DNA of 64,000 bases from Taenia hydatigena (taxonomy: Eukaryota; Platyhelminthes; Cestoda; Cyclophyllidea; Taeniidae): positions 2,966,418 to 3,030,417 of the forward strand of contig JADWOT020000004.1 in assembly GCA_036345935.2 (NCBI GenBank), in the 5' to 3' direction. The notes under the pieces are model-generated. The model was not told the DNA's origin. It saw only the letters and a program-made list of their open reading frames with translations, and ran no database searches. The position numbers and the translations under genes were made by a program. This document shows, in pieces, positions 25,067-38,110 of the stretch (within the stretch, counting starts at the first letter, position 1; each line of letters begins with the position of its first letter).

Positions 25067-26264
25067 GACGGGGCGTGCGTGTGCGCGTGGACCTAAAGCA
25101 GCAGAACGTGTACCATGCATAGTGCAGCTGAACATAGTAAAGTATTCCTTTTCTTTCCAATGTGAGCAAGTTCCAACCTAAGCATTACATGTAGCAATAA
25201 TTAATCAAAATCAAGCAATGGTCTCGAGAAACACTCGCGACAATGGCGTCAAGGCGGTGCTAATTATAGCATCCCCGACAGTCAGATGTTCCGACTAAGG
25301 TGAAGCGATTTCAACAAGCTCACTCACATCAGGCAGGACCGTACACACGTTCCAGTGCCACACATCGCTGAAGTGAAGCAGATGAAGATAAGTAGGCGAG
25401 CAGGTTCATGGACAGTGAAATAATCATATTGCCTCACCTTCGCCTGCCTGTCTATCCAAACCTCTAACATCCAACAGATAAGTGAATTGGGCGTTAGTAA
25501 AGAAACAGATGAAGCTTAACGCTTGCCAGTGCCCATTTATCTGTGCCTCGAAAAACGTTCACCGACTATCAGCCATCAAGACCATTAATGCGGCTGACCT
25601 ATGGAAGACGCCAATCCTGCACTTTTGCCCCTCTCCACCACATGTCAGCCAACTATTAGACCCAAGGCAATTCAACTAGAACCAACGCTAATTACTACTG
25701 CGACTAAAAAGAAGGAGGAGGAGGGGAACTGCGCTGGAACTGCTGCGTTGCTACAGCATGGAAAGCAAGCAAGTTGAGGTAATTAGTGGTTCGCCTTTGC
25801 TTTAAGTACACACTGCATTCACATGTATTTCGGAGACAAACATCCCAGGACGCTTCTTCCGATAATGATAAATGCGCACAGTTTAGTGTCTTAAGCAGAG
25901 AACACTAAACAGTCAGATACCCTCAAACTTGCATCGTCAGCAGACGGAGCCAACGAAATTGCTTCATAATGAGGGAAATCTAGATGCGCCTCAAGTGCGC
26001 ACTAATCCACAACATGATCCTCCGCAAATCCCCAAAACAGTGCGAAGAGGTAAAGCAGCAGTAAGCTTCCTAACCACAAGTAGACCAATTAGCATATACT
26101 CATTCAATACAAGTGTGCACATCGCCCATGCTACTGTTCCGACTTGGAATGAGGTACACTTATTTGAAGGCAATGCTTACAGTCCACTGCAGATGCTCAC
26201 ACTTGGTGTGATGCAGATTGCCCTATCCTACCTGTCAACATCCAGTGCACTCAGTCCGGTAACA
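25067..26264. mobile_element. 1.2-kb insertion present only in B1
   Basis: Flanking sequence is continuous in B2 (near 49,238 on the other strand), where GTAATA joins ACCAAT directly. In B1 these are separated by about 1,198 bp. The right end carries a block (CCTGTCAACATCCAGTGCAC then TCAGTCCGGTAACA) that resembles short blocks at about 19,340-19,372, 55,850-55,890, 5,785-5,825 and 35,288-35,330, suggesting one member of a dispersed family. No clear target-site duplication or terminal inverted repeat was seen. The 139-codon frame at 25,929-26,348 runs across its right boundary and so is not a gene of the element. Confidence 0.6.
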
Positions 26265-28095
26265 ACCAATTTGGCATACTTGGCAATAAATACAAGCAAC
26301 TTGTCCCAATCAAGCTTTGAATGCCCGTGCATACTCATTGAATCCTGATAAATACAATCTTTCCCGTTTGGACTAGAATGCCAACATAAGTAATAGGCGA
26401 ATATACACTACCTATCCTTCAAGACGGAAAACCAAGCAAGATGCACGAAATGGATAAGTCCAGTCGTTGGTATGACTATATATCAATGAGCACAAATCAA
26501 AACTGCCAATACTTAATGTGTACCAATGCCGAGTGAAAGCAACAAGACAACTTATGGCATCAAACAAGTGGGACATGTGGAAAATGAAAAAGTAAGAAGA
26601 GGCACAGTGAGTCCTGAACCAGCGCTGAATTCACATTCAACAGGAAGTGTCTGTAGCTGGTACAAAAGACGGCACTTTGCAGTCAGGCCTCACACCTCAT
26701 CAAAGCAGGCAAACAGCAAATTGAGACTTTTCAAATGTGCATAAATGTGCATTTATACACACCTATGAATTGGCGGGTTCCTTCCTCCACCTATCCACAA
26801 TCACTGCACCCTCCAACGTTGCTCTTGTTGCCAGCAACGTCACAACGCAGGAGTAACTGCACAACACCGCTTGCGTCCTACTCTGCAGACTTCCAACAGT
26901 TTTGGCAATAACTCATCAGCGAACGCTGACTGCCAAAACGCCCATCAGCAGCGGCACAGCCTCAGCGAAATACCTGTCCCTTGCAGGCGTCATCATTTTC
27001 GCAGCAGAATTCGATATTTGCATCCACCCCTCAGCTACGCCAACAAACGTTAGGTTCGAATAACATCCTTGTATCTGCAGCAACAAGCTGAGGCTTAAAC
27101 AAGCCATGTCGATCAAACCAGTGGATGGACGTTTAGTGTGACAACGGCGTAAACTGCAAGTTGACATCCCTTCGAAGCAGAATTCTTACGACCTTGCCCT
27201 GGGCCTATTCAGATCCCGCCTCTCAAAACTGCAGAGGACCACATTCTGTTCGTCAATGAAAGAAAAACACTCAAGCATCCCTTTATGGAGTGCTGCAGCT
27301 TTACCCGCGTCCAATTAGCACGACAGATTCCAACGATACGGTTGTTGCAACACCTTGAGGAAATGCAGCTGTTGCGCTGAATTTGGGAGAAGGCCTTGAG
27401 AAAAGGGTACAAGACTAGTTCGTCAAAGCACAGCATGGAGCATGTCAACTTATAAGCCTAAGCTCACTTGTATCACCGCACAGCAAAGAACAATAGGGAG
27501 GTCACACTTCAAATTCATCACTTTTTGTAAGCTCTCAGGGCTCATTAGATACACCACCACCGACAAGAGCATTCTTGTCGCCGTTAAAGTTTGAATCATC
27601 GTTAATGCCGAGTAAAGCCTGAAATTTTACGGTTCTCTTTCACTCTTCAACCAAAAGAGCCTACCTGGCCCTTATACTGTCGCAAATACAACGCGCAACG
27701 CACGGCAGACAATATACTAAATAAAACTAATGGCCTTGAAACTGCCATAACAGACAAAAAACTGCTGATTAAATGTCTTTCTAACTTTAGGAATACTAAA
27801 CAGCGATTAAAAGCTGAATTCTGTTTTAAAACGTTGGTACGGATAACTTATGTGAGAATATAAAATTAAAAAATTTGTATGTGTTCATAAAAAACTTGCA
27901 GACAATTAGATAAGAGACTAAACACCACGCAAAGTGATCAGTATCTGCGCTAAGAAAAATTATGGTCAAACATGCTGCTATGCATACGGCAATTGAAACC
28001 CTACCCTTGAGCAGGATGTAAGTTTTGTTACCAAATTGGAAGCAGAATAGTGAACTGTCGGTGTAGTACTTTGCATGTACTACTGGTTTTGTTCA
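26265..28095. other. Right end of B1, possible decayed coding remnants
   Basis: The most diverged part of B (about 88-90% to B2). In both copies the direction matching B1 plus shows short open blocks such as DHILFVNERKTLKHPF and, further on, LLIK.LSNFRNTK. They are interrupted by stops (some shared by both copies) and small indels. They might be relics of exons or of an element. The opposite strand holds a 219-codon frame in B2 (47,589-48,248) that is broken in B1. B2 also has an extra 41 bp near 48,470-48,515. I cannot assign any family. Confidence 0.3.
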
Positions 28096-28530
28096 GGGTC
28101 ACAAGGGTGGCCATCTTGCCCAGCTGCGTAGGCTGGACGCTGGGCCATGCCAGCGGCTCATTTCCTTCTGCCTGTTGAATATATATATATATATATATTC
28201 CACCCTAGTATTCTGCCTTCTTTTGCCTTCAAGGCAGCCTCGGGACTCCACAGTCGGCTTCAATAAAATCGACGCTCACCACACATGAAGTTCTAATTTC
28301 CTCCCGGCCTCTCGCACCAAGAATGCACTTGAAGTGACATAGATTTACACAATGAGTAAAATTATAGTGTCCCGAGACTCCCTTAAGGGCAAAAGAGAAC
28401 AAAATATTAGGTCAGAATACATTCATAGAATTAATGGACAGAGGAAACGGGGCTGTGGTCATGGCTTGGAGATCAGGCCATGCGATTAGGAAAATATGAT
28501 TGCCAATGTAACCGAAACCGAAACTGGCAG
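28096..28530. mobile_element. Imperfect palindrome with TA centre carrying a nested MITE
   Basis: The right end of B (about 28,096-28,197) and the start of A2 (about 28,418-28,530) are diverged inverted repeats of each other for roughly 100 bp. Shared pattern: GGTCACA...GGCC...GGGCCATGCCA...TTCCTTC. They meet at a TA run, into which a second element (28,198-28,417) is inserted. The left arm contains a perfect short stem, GCTGG...CCAGC. The equivalent structure in the other orientation is at 42,740-43,170. It resembles a foldback or MITE-type unit sitting exactly at the breakpoint between B and A. Confidence 0.5.
28198..28417 (-). mobile_element. MITE, 220 bp, TA target duplication
   Basis: Imperfect terminal inverted repeats of about 45 bp start TTCCACCCTAGTATTCTGCC on one side and TTCTGACCTAATATTTTGTT on the other, and share an inner TTTTGCC...AAGG...CTCGGGAC block. 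The element is flanked by TA on both sides, as in Tc1/mariner-type MITEs. There is no coding capacity. A second copy at 42,855-43,067 lies in the opposite orientation at the equivalent place, so the insertion predates duplication of the unit. The assignment to Tc1/mariner is inference from TIRs and the TA target. Confidence 0.65.
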
Positions 28531-31500
28531 TCGTGATTAACAAAGCATTGTAAAAGATGCGACGCCTTAAAATCCTTTAGACGAATAGGTTAGGGCCAAA
28601 GGATTTCTGTGATAACGGGTAGTTACCTTTCAGTCATTAGTGCACAAACCTCAATTTCGTATCAGATCGATGAGGCGCCCCTGCCGAGTCGTAGATTAAT
28701 GGTTAAAACAGAGTAGTGCGGTGTGGACAAGTCAGTCACTAGGTGACAGAACGTTTGTCGCGCAGACCAACTCCTTACGCCAAAGGTGATGATCGTTGCA
28801 GTGTAGCTGAAGTGGGTAAATCGGTCTGAATTTGTGCACAAACTCCCCGTCTCGAGAGACATTATTCCTGAAATTGCGAATCATGGGGGACAGTCGCGAG
28901 TGTTTGCATGCAAAGCTGCAATTTTTCTTGCGTTCTTCTTTTGGACGCAGTACACACTCTGCAACATTGTTGGCGTCGAGGGACACCCTCCTTTTACCAC
29001 CTGAAGGCCTCTCTCTTGCTTCACAGAAATCGCACTCCTACCTACAATCTATGGCGAATGGAATGCTCTGAGTGCAAATCAGATAATATCATCTTGATTT
29101 TAGAAACAGAAATGATTGCACTCCTGAAATGTATTAACTATTCTTACTTTTATTCGTCTATCGAATTTCTCGTGTGTTTAAAAAGGCATCGTTGGCAGAA
29201 AATGTTAGGTTTCGAGTCAAAAAGGAGTTATTTCTGGAAGGGAGGAGTATACCAAACATTTCTTCATGGCATTCTATGGCACGCATCGCGTGTTGTGCCG
29301 GTGGAGTGGAGGTGGATGTACCAGTGCACACAGCAGCTGCAAAGGTTGGAGATGAGAGTGAGGAGAAGAAGGGACGGGTGAAGAAAGAGCAGTTCGATGA
29401 ATGTAGCATCACCTTTGCAAAATGGAACTGTCTGCAGTGTCACCACTCGCGTTCCTGACAGTCGATCAGAACTGATGTGAGGGATGCTGACATGTTCTAT
29501 AGGCTGCTGAGCAATGTGTAGTGGCAGCAAAGAAGATTATTTTATAGCGACAATTTGTCAAACGCAAAAAATTGCCGAACTTTGCCTCTTGGACGGTAAT
29601 AGTCATGTTTCTGGTACTCGGCGGCTGTCATCACTTCTAACAAGTCCATACCCCGGAGAGGTAACAGATCACTGCAAAATTGGCATTTCTTTGGACTTCA
29701 GGTCAATTCTGCCTCCATATATCTATTGACAAAGACGAGAACCTCATTGAGACAGATCATACTATTCTTTAGCAATAAACCTATTTATGCTGGCTGCATC
29801 AAGCGTTGGAGGGATATCATCACAACACGCATTATCCAAATTCATGCAGCGCACATGGCAATGCAAATGCAGGCTCTCCTCTGTTCGTCTCTGCGACTTT
29901 CGCATTCTACTATGCTGAATTTAAATCAAGGGAGAGAACTATGTAACACCAACTGACGATTCTAGCGATTTGTGTATGTGGGATTAAGGGGAATGCATGC
30001 ATCCTCCTTAATTACGGCGCCAATGCACAATCGCGTGCTGTGGTTGATAGTCCTTATCAGCATCATCGCAGAGGCTCACGGTGGCTTTGATACTTGTGCA
30101 ACTTTATCTTGAACCATCCCGTTAACCAGATGGTTTACTTTTAGCAAAGGGGGTAGTATGCGTCTGGGTGGTTAATGGATGTGTCTAGCTTCACCGCTAC
30201 CTATCGTATGCTTCACAAAACTTGCCCGAACCATTTTAACGCTTTACCACGATAACATGCTTGCTTACTTGCCCAGCAACTCACAATGTTTTCTCTTGTT
30301 ATCGGCTGTGTGCAAGTCTACTTAAGTTGGTTAGAGGTATGGCTGCATCCTTGTGGAGGGCACTACGGGTGTTAGCTGCCTGTGATGCGGATCGCCACTC
30401 GCCAGCACAGTAGGCTGCTATCCTCTAAGCGCATTAAGTAAATGCTGTGACACACTGGTTGATACTATGTTAGCAGAACAATGAGTTCTCCCAATCCGGT
30501 GATTTCAATCACTACCTTGATTCCAGTATCCATTTGACCACTCCTCCATTTCTAATCAAGCTAGCTGTCTGACGTAGACACACTGAAGGCCCCGATTACA
30601 CTCATAGACGCTAAAATTGGAAATTACATGGCGAGATTGTGTTGATGTTGTTGAGCGGAATAATGGACGCCACACCTAAAGTATATTCCGAGGCGATGAA
30701 CCCGCAAAGATTTGCAGCCTAATGTCCACAGAATGTGTGACGCTAATTAACAAAGTGGCAACCCAAAAACACATTTCGCGAAGCTGAGTGCGTGGCCCAT
30801 TTGGACGAAGACAAGAGTAGGCACAGCAGAACACCGAACAGACTCAACATGCTTCTAAAACATTTGAAGTTGGATGCTGATGAGCTCCAAATTGACCTTA
30901 AACACTTTCGGTTCAAACCGAAATTGAATGGAGGTTTCCAAGGAACCGCATATTTATAAATGTTTACACAGCTTCCTTGAACAGGCAGATTATCGTCTGC
31001 CTGAAAGAGAACACAGGCACTGTGCGTGAACAATAAGTGTTCATGCGATAAAGGTAGGTGAACGTGTTGTGACGGTTTTCAAATTCAAACCACACATAGG
31101 GATAGGAGTCGTGGAGCGATGCCGGTTGGGTAAGAGGCAGTGTTGGTTTGGTGACAGGACAGCAGCCTAATACGGTGGTACAGGATACAGACACGAGAGG
31201 AAGAAAAGGGGGAGAAGGAGGTGAAGTACCCACCCTGAGCAAAGTCACCAATTCACCAGCTGCGCATGATACACGCTCCAATCGAGACAGGTTTCATCAT
31301 GCCCGCTTATGAGGACAGCGCATGGCCTGACTCACACTGTCGGCGTTCCCGCTTTCGCCAGCACATACTCGTGTGGGTGAGGTGTGACTGTTGGCATGGC
31401 CTATGCATGTAAAGTCACAGTCAATAGAACAACAACTAATCCGGGCTCTCATTTTGCACTTAACTGACACGAATACGGCCTAGAATACATGCCGTAGAGT

Positions 31501-32311
31501 TTTAGTAAAGGTTGATTGAATAAGTGAGCAATAATTTATTTAAGGATACATGGACTGAAGGCCGGTACGACTGGCCTGCTAAGGATAACCTGTGTCGCAT
31601 CATGCGTTTTATCTTTCGCACTCCCTTCGCGACTCTACGCCACCAAAATAAACCTACAGTGAGGACGCAGATTAATATTGGCAAAGCCTATCTCAAATGT
31701 GTAATTTCTAACAACTTTCCTGATTTTTATTGGCTTTACCTTTTGACGTAGCTGAAATATGCTAGTTAGCAACTTCAATTTTTGTATTCAATGTGAAATT
31801 TTTCGAATCACGGGCATTTTATGTCCACAGGTACCACGTGTAATCTTTATGGTCCTTTGAACATATTTAGGCGAACGTGGTAAACAACTCTCGAACACCA
31901 TCCTCGCGGAGCAAGTTGATCCTACGGTATTTAGGCTACCTTTATAGAACAGTCTTCTGTAACCAAAATATGTCGGCTTGCTCTGTAGCTGGGTTGTAAA
32001 GGGCTTTAAGTGCACAGAATTTTGCTTTGGGACCAATGGGGCATTGTTTTCCTTTAAGGGTCTAAATGAGTTAGACCTTTGAGACTTGCAAGCTTAGACT
32101 TCTGGGCAATAAACCTTACTAGCATTAGAGTTTGTTTCTATGTTGGTATACAGCGTCTCTATCCGGCGCGTTCTTAGCCGTAGTTTTGGTAACCGTCGAT
32201 TCGTAGATAACCCGACATACTGTTCGCCAGCAGGACACACTTGCTCAATGCTTCGGTTCGTCTGTCGGAGTCTATCAATGCTCCTACGCTGACTGGAATT
32301 AAAATGGCAAA

Positions 32312-33021
32312 ATGAAATCAACTGGTGTCATACTGGAACAGCTAAAGCATCTGAGACTGGCTGCGGATTCATTTTTTGCCATGCGCTACTCTCAATGGTC
32401 AGCAAATGATGGGGCATTAAAAACGATTGCCAAGGTTCAGAAGTTGTATGCTACTTACCACCTTCTTTGGCCGATTAAAGAGCTCAATTCAGCATGTGGC
32501 GAGGTAATGCTGCAAGCGTCAAATGCTCAGTGGCACACGTGTCAAGTTTTCTGTTTCATAATTGCATCAGGTGTGCCATGTTACGATTAAATGTGAAGGT
32601 TCAAGACGGTCGGATGAACGATCCAACGGGCAGCACCTGGAGACGTTAGTCATTAAGCCGGGATCTGGCTTGGTAGCTGACTTCCTTATTTGTTTTGGTA
32701 TTTCACAGATATGCCAGAAAATCGTCACGAATAACTTGGGCAACACCACACATTTCTTCTCGCATGACCCCATTGCCACCATGCCACGTAACCAACAGTT
32801 TGCAGCTTGACTCACCACTTGCACAGCTCACATTATTTTTAGGCACTGAACAATGCTTACCACTGAAATTTGCTGTTCAATGCTTGAAGCAATACGCTGA
32901 CTTGCCGTCGATTAATCTTAATTCCCCTTCATTTACCATCCGGGTTGAACGACTGATCCGTCATGTCTCAACTGCCTACCGCGGTAGCACTCCAGGAAGC
33001 ATCTCTATGGCTGCAGTTTAG
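32312..33021 (+). other. Possible spliced exon cluster, unidentified (A2 copy)
   Basis: Mirror of 8,105-8,814. Open blocks are 32,312-32,590, 32,562-32,810 and, after an acceptor TTATTTTTAG, 32,843-33,021 ending in a stop. All frames remain open in both arms, but differences between arms change amino acids, so there is no sign of purifying selection. The family is not recognised. Confidence 0.25.
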
Positions 33022-36000
33022 AGATGAACAACCATTGTTTGCTAGTAAGTCAACATGAAGCCTGAACTGAAAATTTCACTTACGAGGCCCAAACTCTTCT
33101 GCTCTATAATTCGGCGTAGTAAGTTACGCATCACACTCCATGCGCATGTAGTTTCCATGCGCACCCAAAAGTGGTTTCTAACTTGTGTAGCGTGCCATTT
33201 TGAGGAAATAGAGTGAGCTGCTTTTTTATTGATCCTCTTTAGGCCTCGGTCTTAACGATTTCCACAGATTATTGCACCAGGACGGACCGCCTTCTGACTA
33301 CTTCAACCCGAAGATCAGCAGGAGTAACCTTTGGTCATGCGCAAGCATGGGTGAACCACCGAACTTAAAAAACGTGAAGCGGATTTGTCAGCAAACCTTC
33401 CTTTTTTGGTCTGGTCCTTTCTTCACAGGCGTATCCTCTGCCAGCCACGCTTAACTAACCATAAGGAACTGCAAAATCCGTTTTAATGCCACAGCGCGGG
33501 TTTGATCCTCATCACTACTAGTCCACAACCCTGTCGCACGTAGGTAGCATATTGTGCAATATTTTGGTGAAATACTAAGAATAATGAGAAGGCTTTACCT
33601 TTTGACGTAGCTAAAATATGCCACTTAGCGACTTGAATTTTTGTATTCAATGTAAAATTCTTCGAATCACGGGCATTCTATGCCCACAGGCACCACGTGT
33701 AATATTTATGGTCTTTTGAAAGCATCTAGGCGAAGTGGGTATACAACGCTCGAAGATCGTCCTCGCGGAGCAAGTTGATCCTATAGTGCCGATAGAATCC
33801 ATTCCATAACCCTCCATCAATATGCCATCAACCCACCACTTGTCTAAGCCAATTAGGATGTCCCAGAACATTCAGCTTTCTTGCGTTAGCAATCGTCGCA
33901 GAAAAGGGAGGAAGACTGAAGGAAATCCTGTACAGTGCGTACCTTACATAAATGTTTTGTTTGAAATCCATAATCAGTTGTTTGTGTTGGCATTCGAATC
34001 AAAATCAAGGTCGTAGAGACGCCGTACTAATGGTGTTTGATAAATATACAGGCGCTACTACCATTAATCGGCTTCTATTCTATCTGCGGTCCCATCCTAC
34101 TGCCCAAAATAAAGTCCGTCACATGATTCGGAAAAAGGCTTAGAAGTGTGCAATGGATATTTTGATTTCAAATACTCAAAATTATCCAGTGTTTATTAGT
34201 TTCGGGCCATCAAATTTGAAAATGGGTCATAAGACGATCGCGTACCCCGCTGCTTCTCATTGATAAGGCAAAATGCATTCCGACGCAGTGGATCGCGTTT
34301 GTATAATTTGCCAATTTAACGGCATTCAATTCTGCAGTACCTCATCATTGCTCATACCGATATCACAACCTTAAATTACACGAAATCTTATTTTTGCTTT
34401 TGTTTTCTGACTGGTTTTCCTTCGCCCCCATCCAATACATCTTTTTATTCGCATTACTGTTTTCCACGTTGCCACTTACTTGACCTTAACAACGCTCTTG
34501 TGTCTCACTATGATGGAAATCAATTCAGCACGATTAATTATATTTATGTTTCCTGATCCACAATAAATGTCTGCTTTTCATAGCCCAGTAGCGTCGAAAC
34601 GGAGAGAGCACGAGTGAATATTCTGCAACCGCACCTAAAAGTTAAGTCATGCGAAAAATTTGTGTGCCAAGAAGAAATCTGACTTCCAGTGGGATAATTT
34701 AGACACAGTTGTGCAGCCGAGGACAAGAATGATTTTATTGCTGTGGATGTAAGTGAAGCCATTGTCCGATGGCTCGCCTCCCTTCTTCTTTAGTCCCAAA
34801 AACTTTCATAAGTTGACCCAATGTTTCCCTTCTTCAAACGCACTTGCACCAAATCATGGAACCCCCATTGTCAATAGTGTTCACAATGATCGGCATCATC
34901 TTTCGGCACTGACCATCAGGCTACCTATTTGTTCTAAGTCAATGATTCCAACAAGCCCGCTTAACCCAAAGTCGTCAGCGTATACACGGAAAAGCGCTGA
35001 GATGCATAGTGAACTTGCTGGTTGTTGTGCCAACCTGCTGTGATAGTGGCAATTTGACAATGAGATGTCACGCATGCTTAGATTGCATTAACCACATGAG
35101 GTGTGTCAGGTTAATAAGAACAATTCTAAGCAAGTCTGCTTATTGCACCCCAGCGAAAACGGTTTCAACTTAATTAACTGGAAAGAGGTGCCTATACTGC
35201 TCGTTTGACTTGAGACTAAAGCTTATTTGGAGGTAAGGGCTATAAATTGCAGCAAAAATTCATGCGGGTCACGGCGTATGTTGCGATGCCTTACCCATCA
35301 AAACCCAGCGTGTTCAATCTGGTAGCAGTAACTGCAGTATACTGTAAAATCAGTGCTACAAAAACGTGTTCCAGTCGTATCTATATATTTATGTATGTAT
35401 ATTTATGCAGCTGATGCCAAGGAAACCTAATCGAAGAGAAGCGCCCTCAAATGCAGTTGTCTATGCTGAACTACTCGATTGCCAGAACCGATTCGGAATA
35501 TTGATTAAAAGCTACTGTTGTTGTTGTTGTTGTTCATGTTGTTGGGCAAGCAAGGTAATAACCCTTTAAAAGCGTTGGCTACGTTTGCGCATTTTCGGCT
35601 ATTGTAACCTCAGATTCTTCTGCAGCCATTATCAAGAGGATAAGTATAACTTGGCAAATTCAGGAGAAGGGGCACGGTTTTTAGTAATGGCTGCTGAATG
35701 TTCAGGGACGCGGCAGCGTAATGCACCTGAGCCCAGTCGATCTTGATTGGTAGGTCGTGTAGATGTCTTAGCACATCAAAGTGGTCAGAACCAAGTAGGG
35801 TCTTTTTCTTGTGATTTATTACGCTGAGGGGAGCCTTCGTCGTTGGAGGATACACCCATAGTAGCCCATCTCTCAAACAGTGCTGGATTGAGCAATGCGA
35901 TGGATGGATGAGGTGCCAAGTCGTCACAGTCGCAGTTTCCAGGGTGCCAATAGATGTTGATGTCGGTGCGACCATTTATGATGCACTAAAGCCATCGGTT

Positions 36001-37859
36001 CCCGTGGTTGTAGGAAAGAACACAGCTTGAAAAGTGCCAGTTGCTCTCTGATTTATCATCCGATTTTCATATAGATAATTGCTGTAACCAAAGTTGATGT
36101 GCCTAATCTTTGACCCTATTAAGCTCACTTCCGAATAACAAAAGCAGAGGACTCAAATGCAGTTATTCTTATCAACGGCAGGTAAGAGCGAGTGGATGTG
36201 ATTTAAATCGGAGTACCAAAGAAGAATCTAAAATGCTCCAAATCACCAAGGGCCAATGGAGCATTTACTACTCAAGTGTAAATTAACATACCCAACATAA
36301 AGCGTCAGTAATAGATTTGGGAGTTTCAGAGTGGTCTCCTGTTACATTGTGGACTTTTGGGCTTTAGCTGTCTCTGTTGCACTACATCACATTGTCAGGT
36401 GAGGGTTTTTTAAAACATGTTTCACGTGGGTAAAGGTGAAGTGGGTGAGTGAATGAAAGAAAAGTAAGCAAGATCAGGTTGCTCCTCTCGAAGTTGTTGT
36501 CAGTAGCACTGCTTGTTTGCTCATGCCTCCTCTTAATCTGCAGTGAGCTGTAGTGAGCGTGAGAGAAATGCTATATTTCTTCATGCCTTTTGTTTTCGAC
36601 TCTCTCACGATTACTCATCCTGCGACGGGATCATGAGCATTCCCGAACATTATTAACGCGTCATTGCCTGCGACTGCTTTGCATCCCACAGAGGTGACAC
36701 GTCCAACTTGCATAATTCCCAATCAAACAAAGTTAACTGATTTCAACCCACTCAAGCGCTAAGTATGCTGCTTCCCTACTTAACCACACCATTCACTATC
36801 CATCATGCCTAGCTGGCTGACAATTAAATTTCGATCTCCAAAACCGTTTCGAACTTTTATCACCGGGAACGAAGCGGGATTCTTGGATCAGACGCGCCTA
36901 GCCCGTCTGGATTATTTAAATAAAACTGCACTTAACTTATTTTATTTTGTGTTTCGGCTGTCAGCAATCTACGTGTACGCATGCGGCCTCTGCAAAATGA
37001 CTCCAAAACATGACAGTACACGAGACAGAAATGTCATCTTTACAACCAGCATAAAATACGTAAGGTATGAGCACCAAATCCAAGTCTATAGTACGAAAGC
37101 TTGCACACTTACATTCATACTGCTTAAAAATTTGGCTGATAGATGCAAAGGTGGGAAAATAGGAAATGGTTTGATCATTAGACACTGGATCGAAATGTGC
37201 GTGGGAGAAGGTTAGAACACTATGTGACCAGTCAGGCGGGCGCAATCGCTGACTTTATTTCTATCACGATTTGAGAGTGCCACAAACGGAGAAACGAGTT
37301 AAAGTTTGCTAGGTAATCTGTTTGTGTAGATGCACACGTAGGACGGAAACTTTGCTTATCGTTGCAGTGGTTGCTATGCCTAGCAGTGTGCGGTCAATTT
37401 TTCCATAGGATGTTACACACTTCCTTGAATTCTGTCTCATAGTTGGTGTACTTATTCGAGTAGGGATCCTGATTTGCAATCCATCATCTTGCAAGGAGGT
37501 CTTTACCACATCGTCAAAATACTCGGCTGACATAACTTGCCCCTGCAAGTGTGCTTCGACAAACGCATAAAAATGACACTGAGCATAATTCGAAGTGACT
37601 AGGCTGGGCTTGGTGCAGACTTGAGGAATCCTGGAACTAGTTGCAATGACTACCACTTGGAGTGTAATGTGGATGCATTGGCACCACTGAGATGGTTTAA
37701 CGCAGCAATAATGCTAATTGGCATTTGCATTCGTTTGAAATTTCAACTGCCTTACGCATCGACGTTACTGAGGGACCTATCTACTGATCATCACTGCCAT
37801 GACAACAACGACGAGCGAGTGATGGAATGAGAGGACACCGACGTAGGACTCAACAATGA

Positions 37860-38110
37860 AGTGTTGAAGAACGTTAGAGGCGAGGCGGCAAGAGTGTCGG
37901 ATCGCAGGGAGGGTGAAGTCCACGAGAGTAGACAATGTGTGCGAAGTAGCCCATCCCCTAAGCCGACGTGCACGCGTGGCTTTACGAGCACACCCAAACT
38001 TCTATCGCTCTCAGCAATGCAACTCTGTGTGTGCGTGTGTGCACAACAATTACCGCTGGCTCGTAGAATGGCAGCGACTTTTTTCGTCAAAGTTAAAACT
38101 GTGCTTGTGA
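37860..38110 (+). repeat. Dispersed repeat DR1 (A2 copy)
   Basis: Mirror of 3,080-3,330. It is the best match in the window to the stray member at 40,740-40,975, sharing GGATCGCAGGG and CACGAGAGTAGA blocks. Contains a short GT run at about 38,020-38,042. Confidence 0.5.

Larger units (their letters stand above)
12721..28197. repeat. Spacer segment B1 (15.5 kb)
   Basis: B1 has a reverse-complement partner B2 at 47,441-62,783, plus the piece 43,068-43,202 beyond the gypsy insertion. Coordinate sums are nearly constant at about 75,505 from 12.7 to 18.0 kb, then drift because of insertions and deletions. It carries a broken VAL gene (16,768-17,994), a 5S rRNA gene (20,230-20,349) and an insertion absent from B2 (25,067-26,264). 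Sampled identity is about 99% near 13-14 kb, 98% across the VAL gene, 94% from about 18.1 to 24 kb and about 88-90% near 27 kb. Other open frames in it look like chance. Confidence 0.88.
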
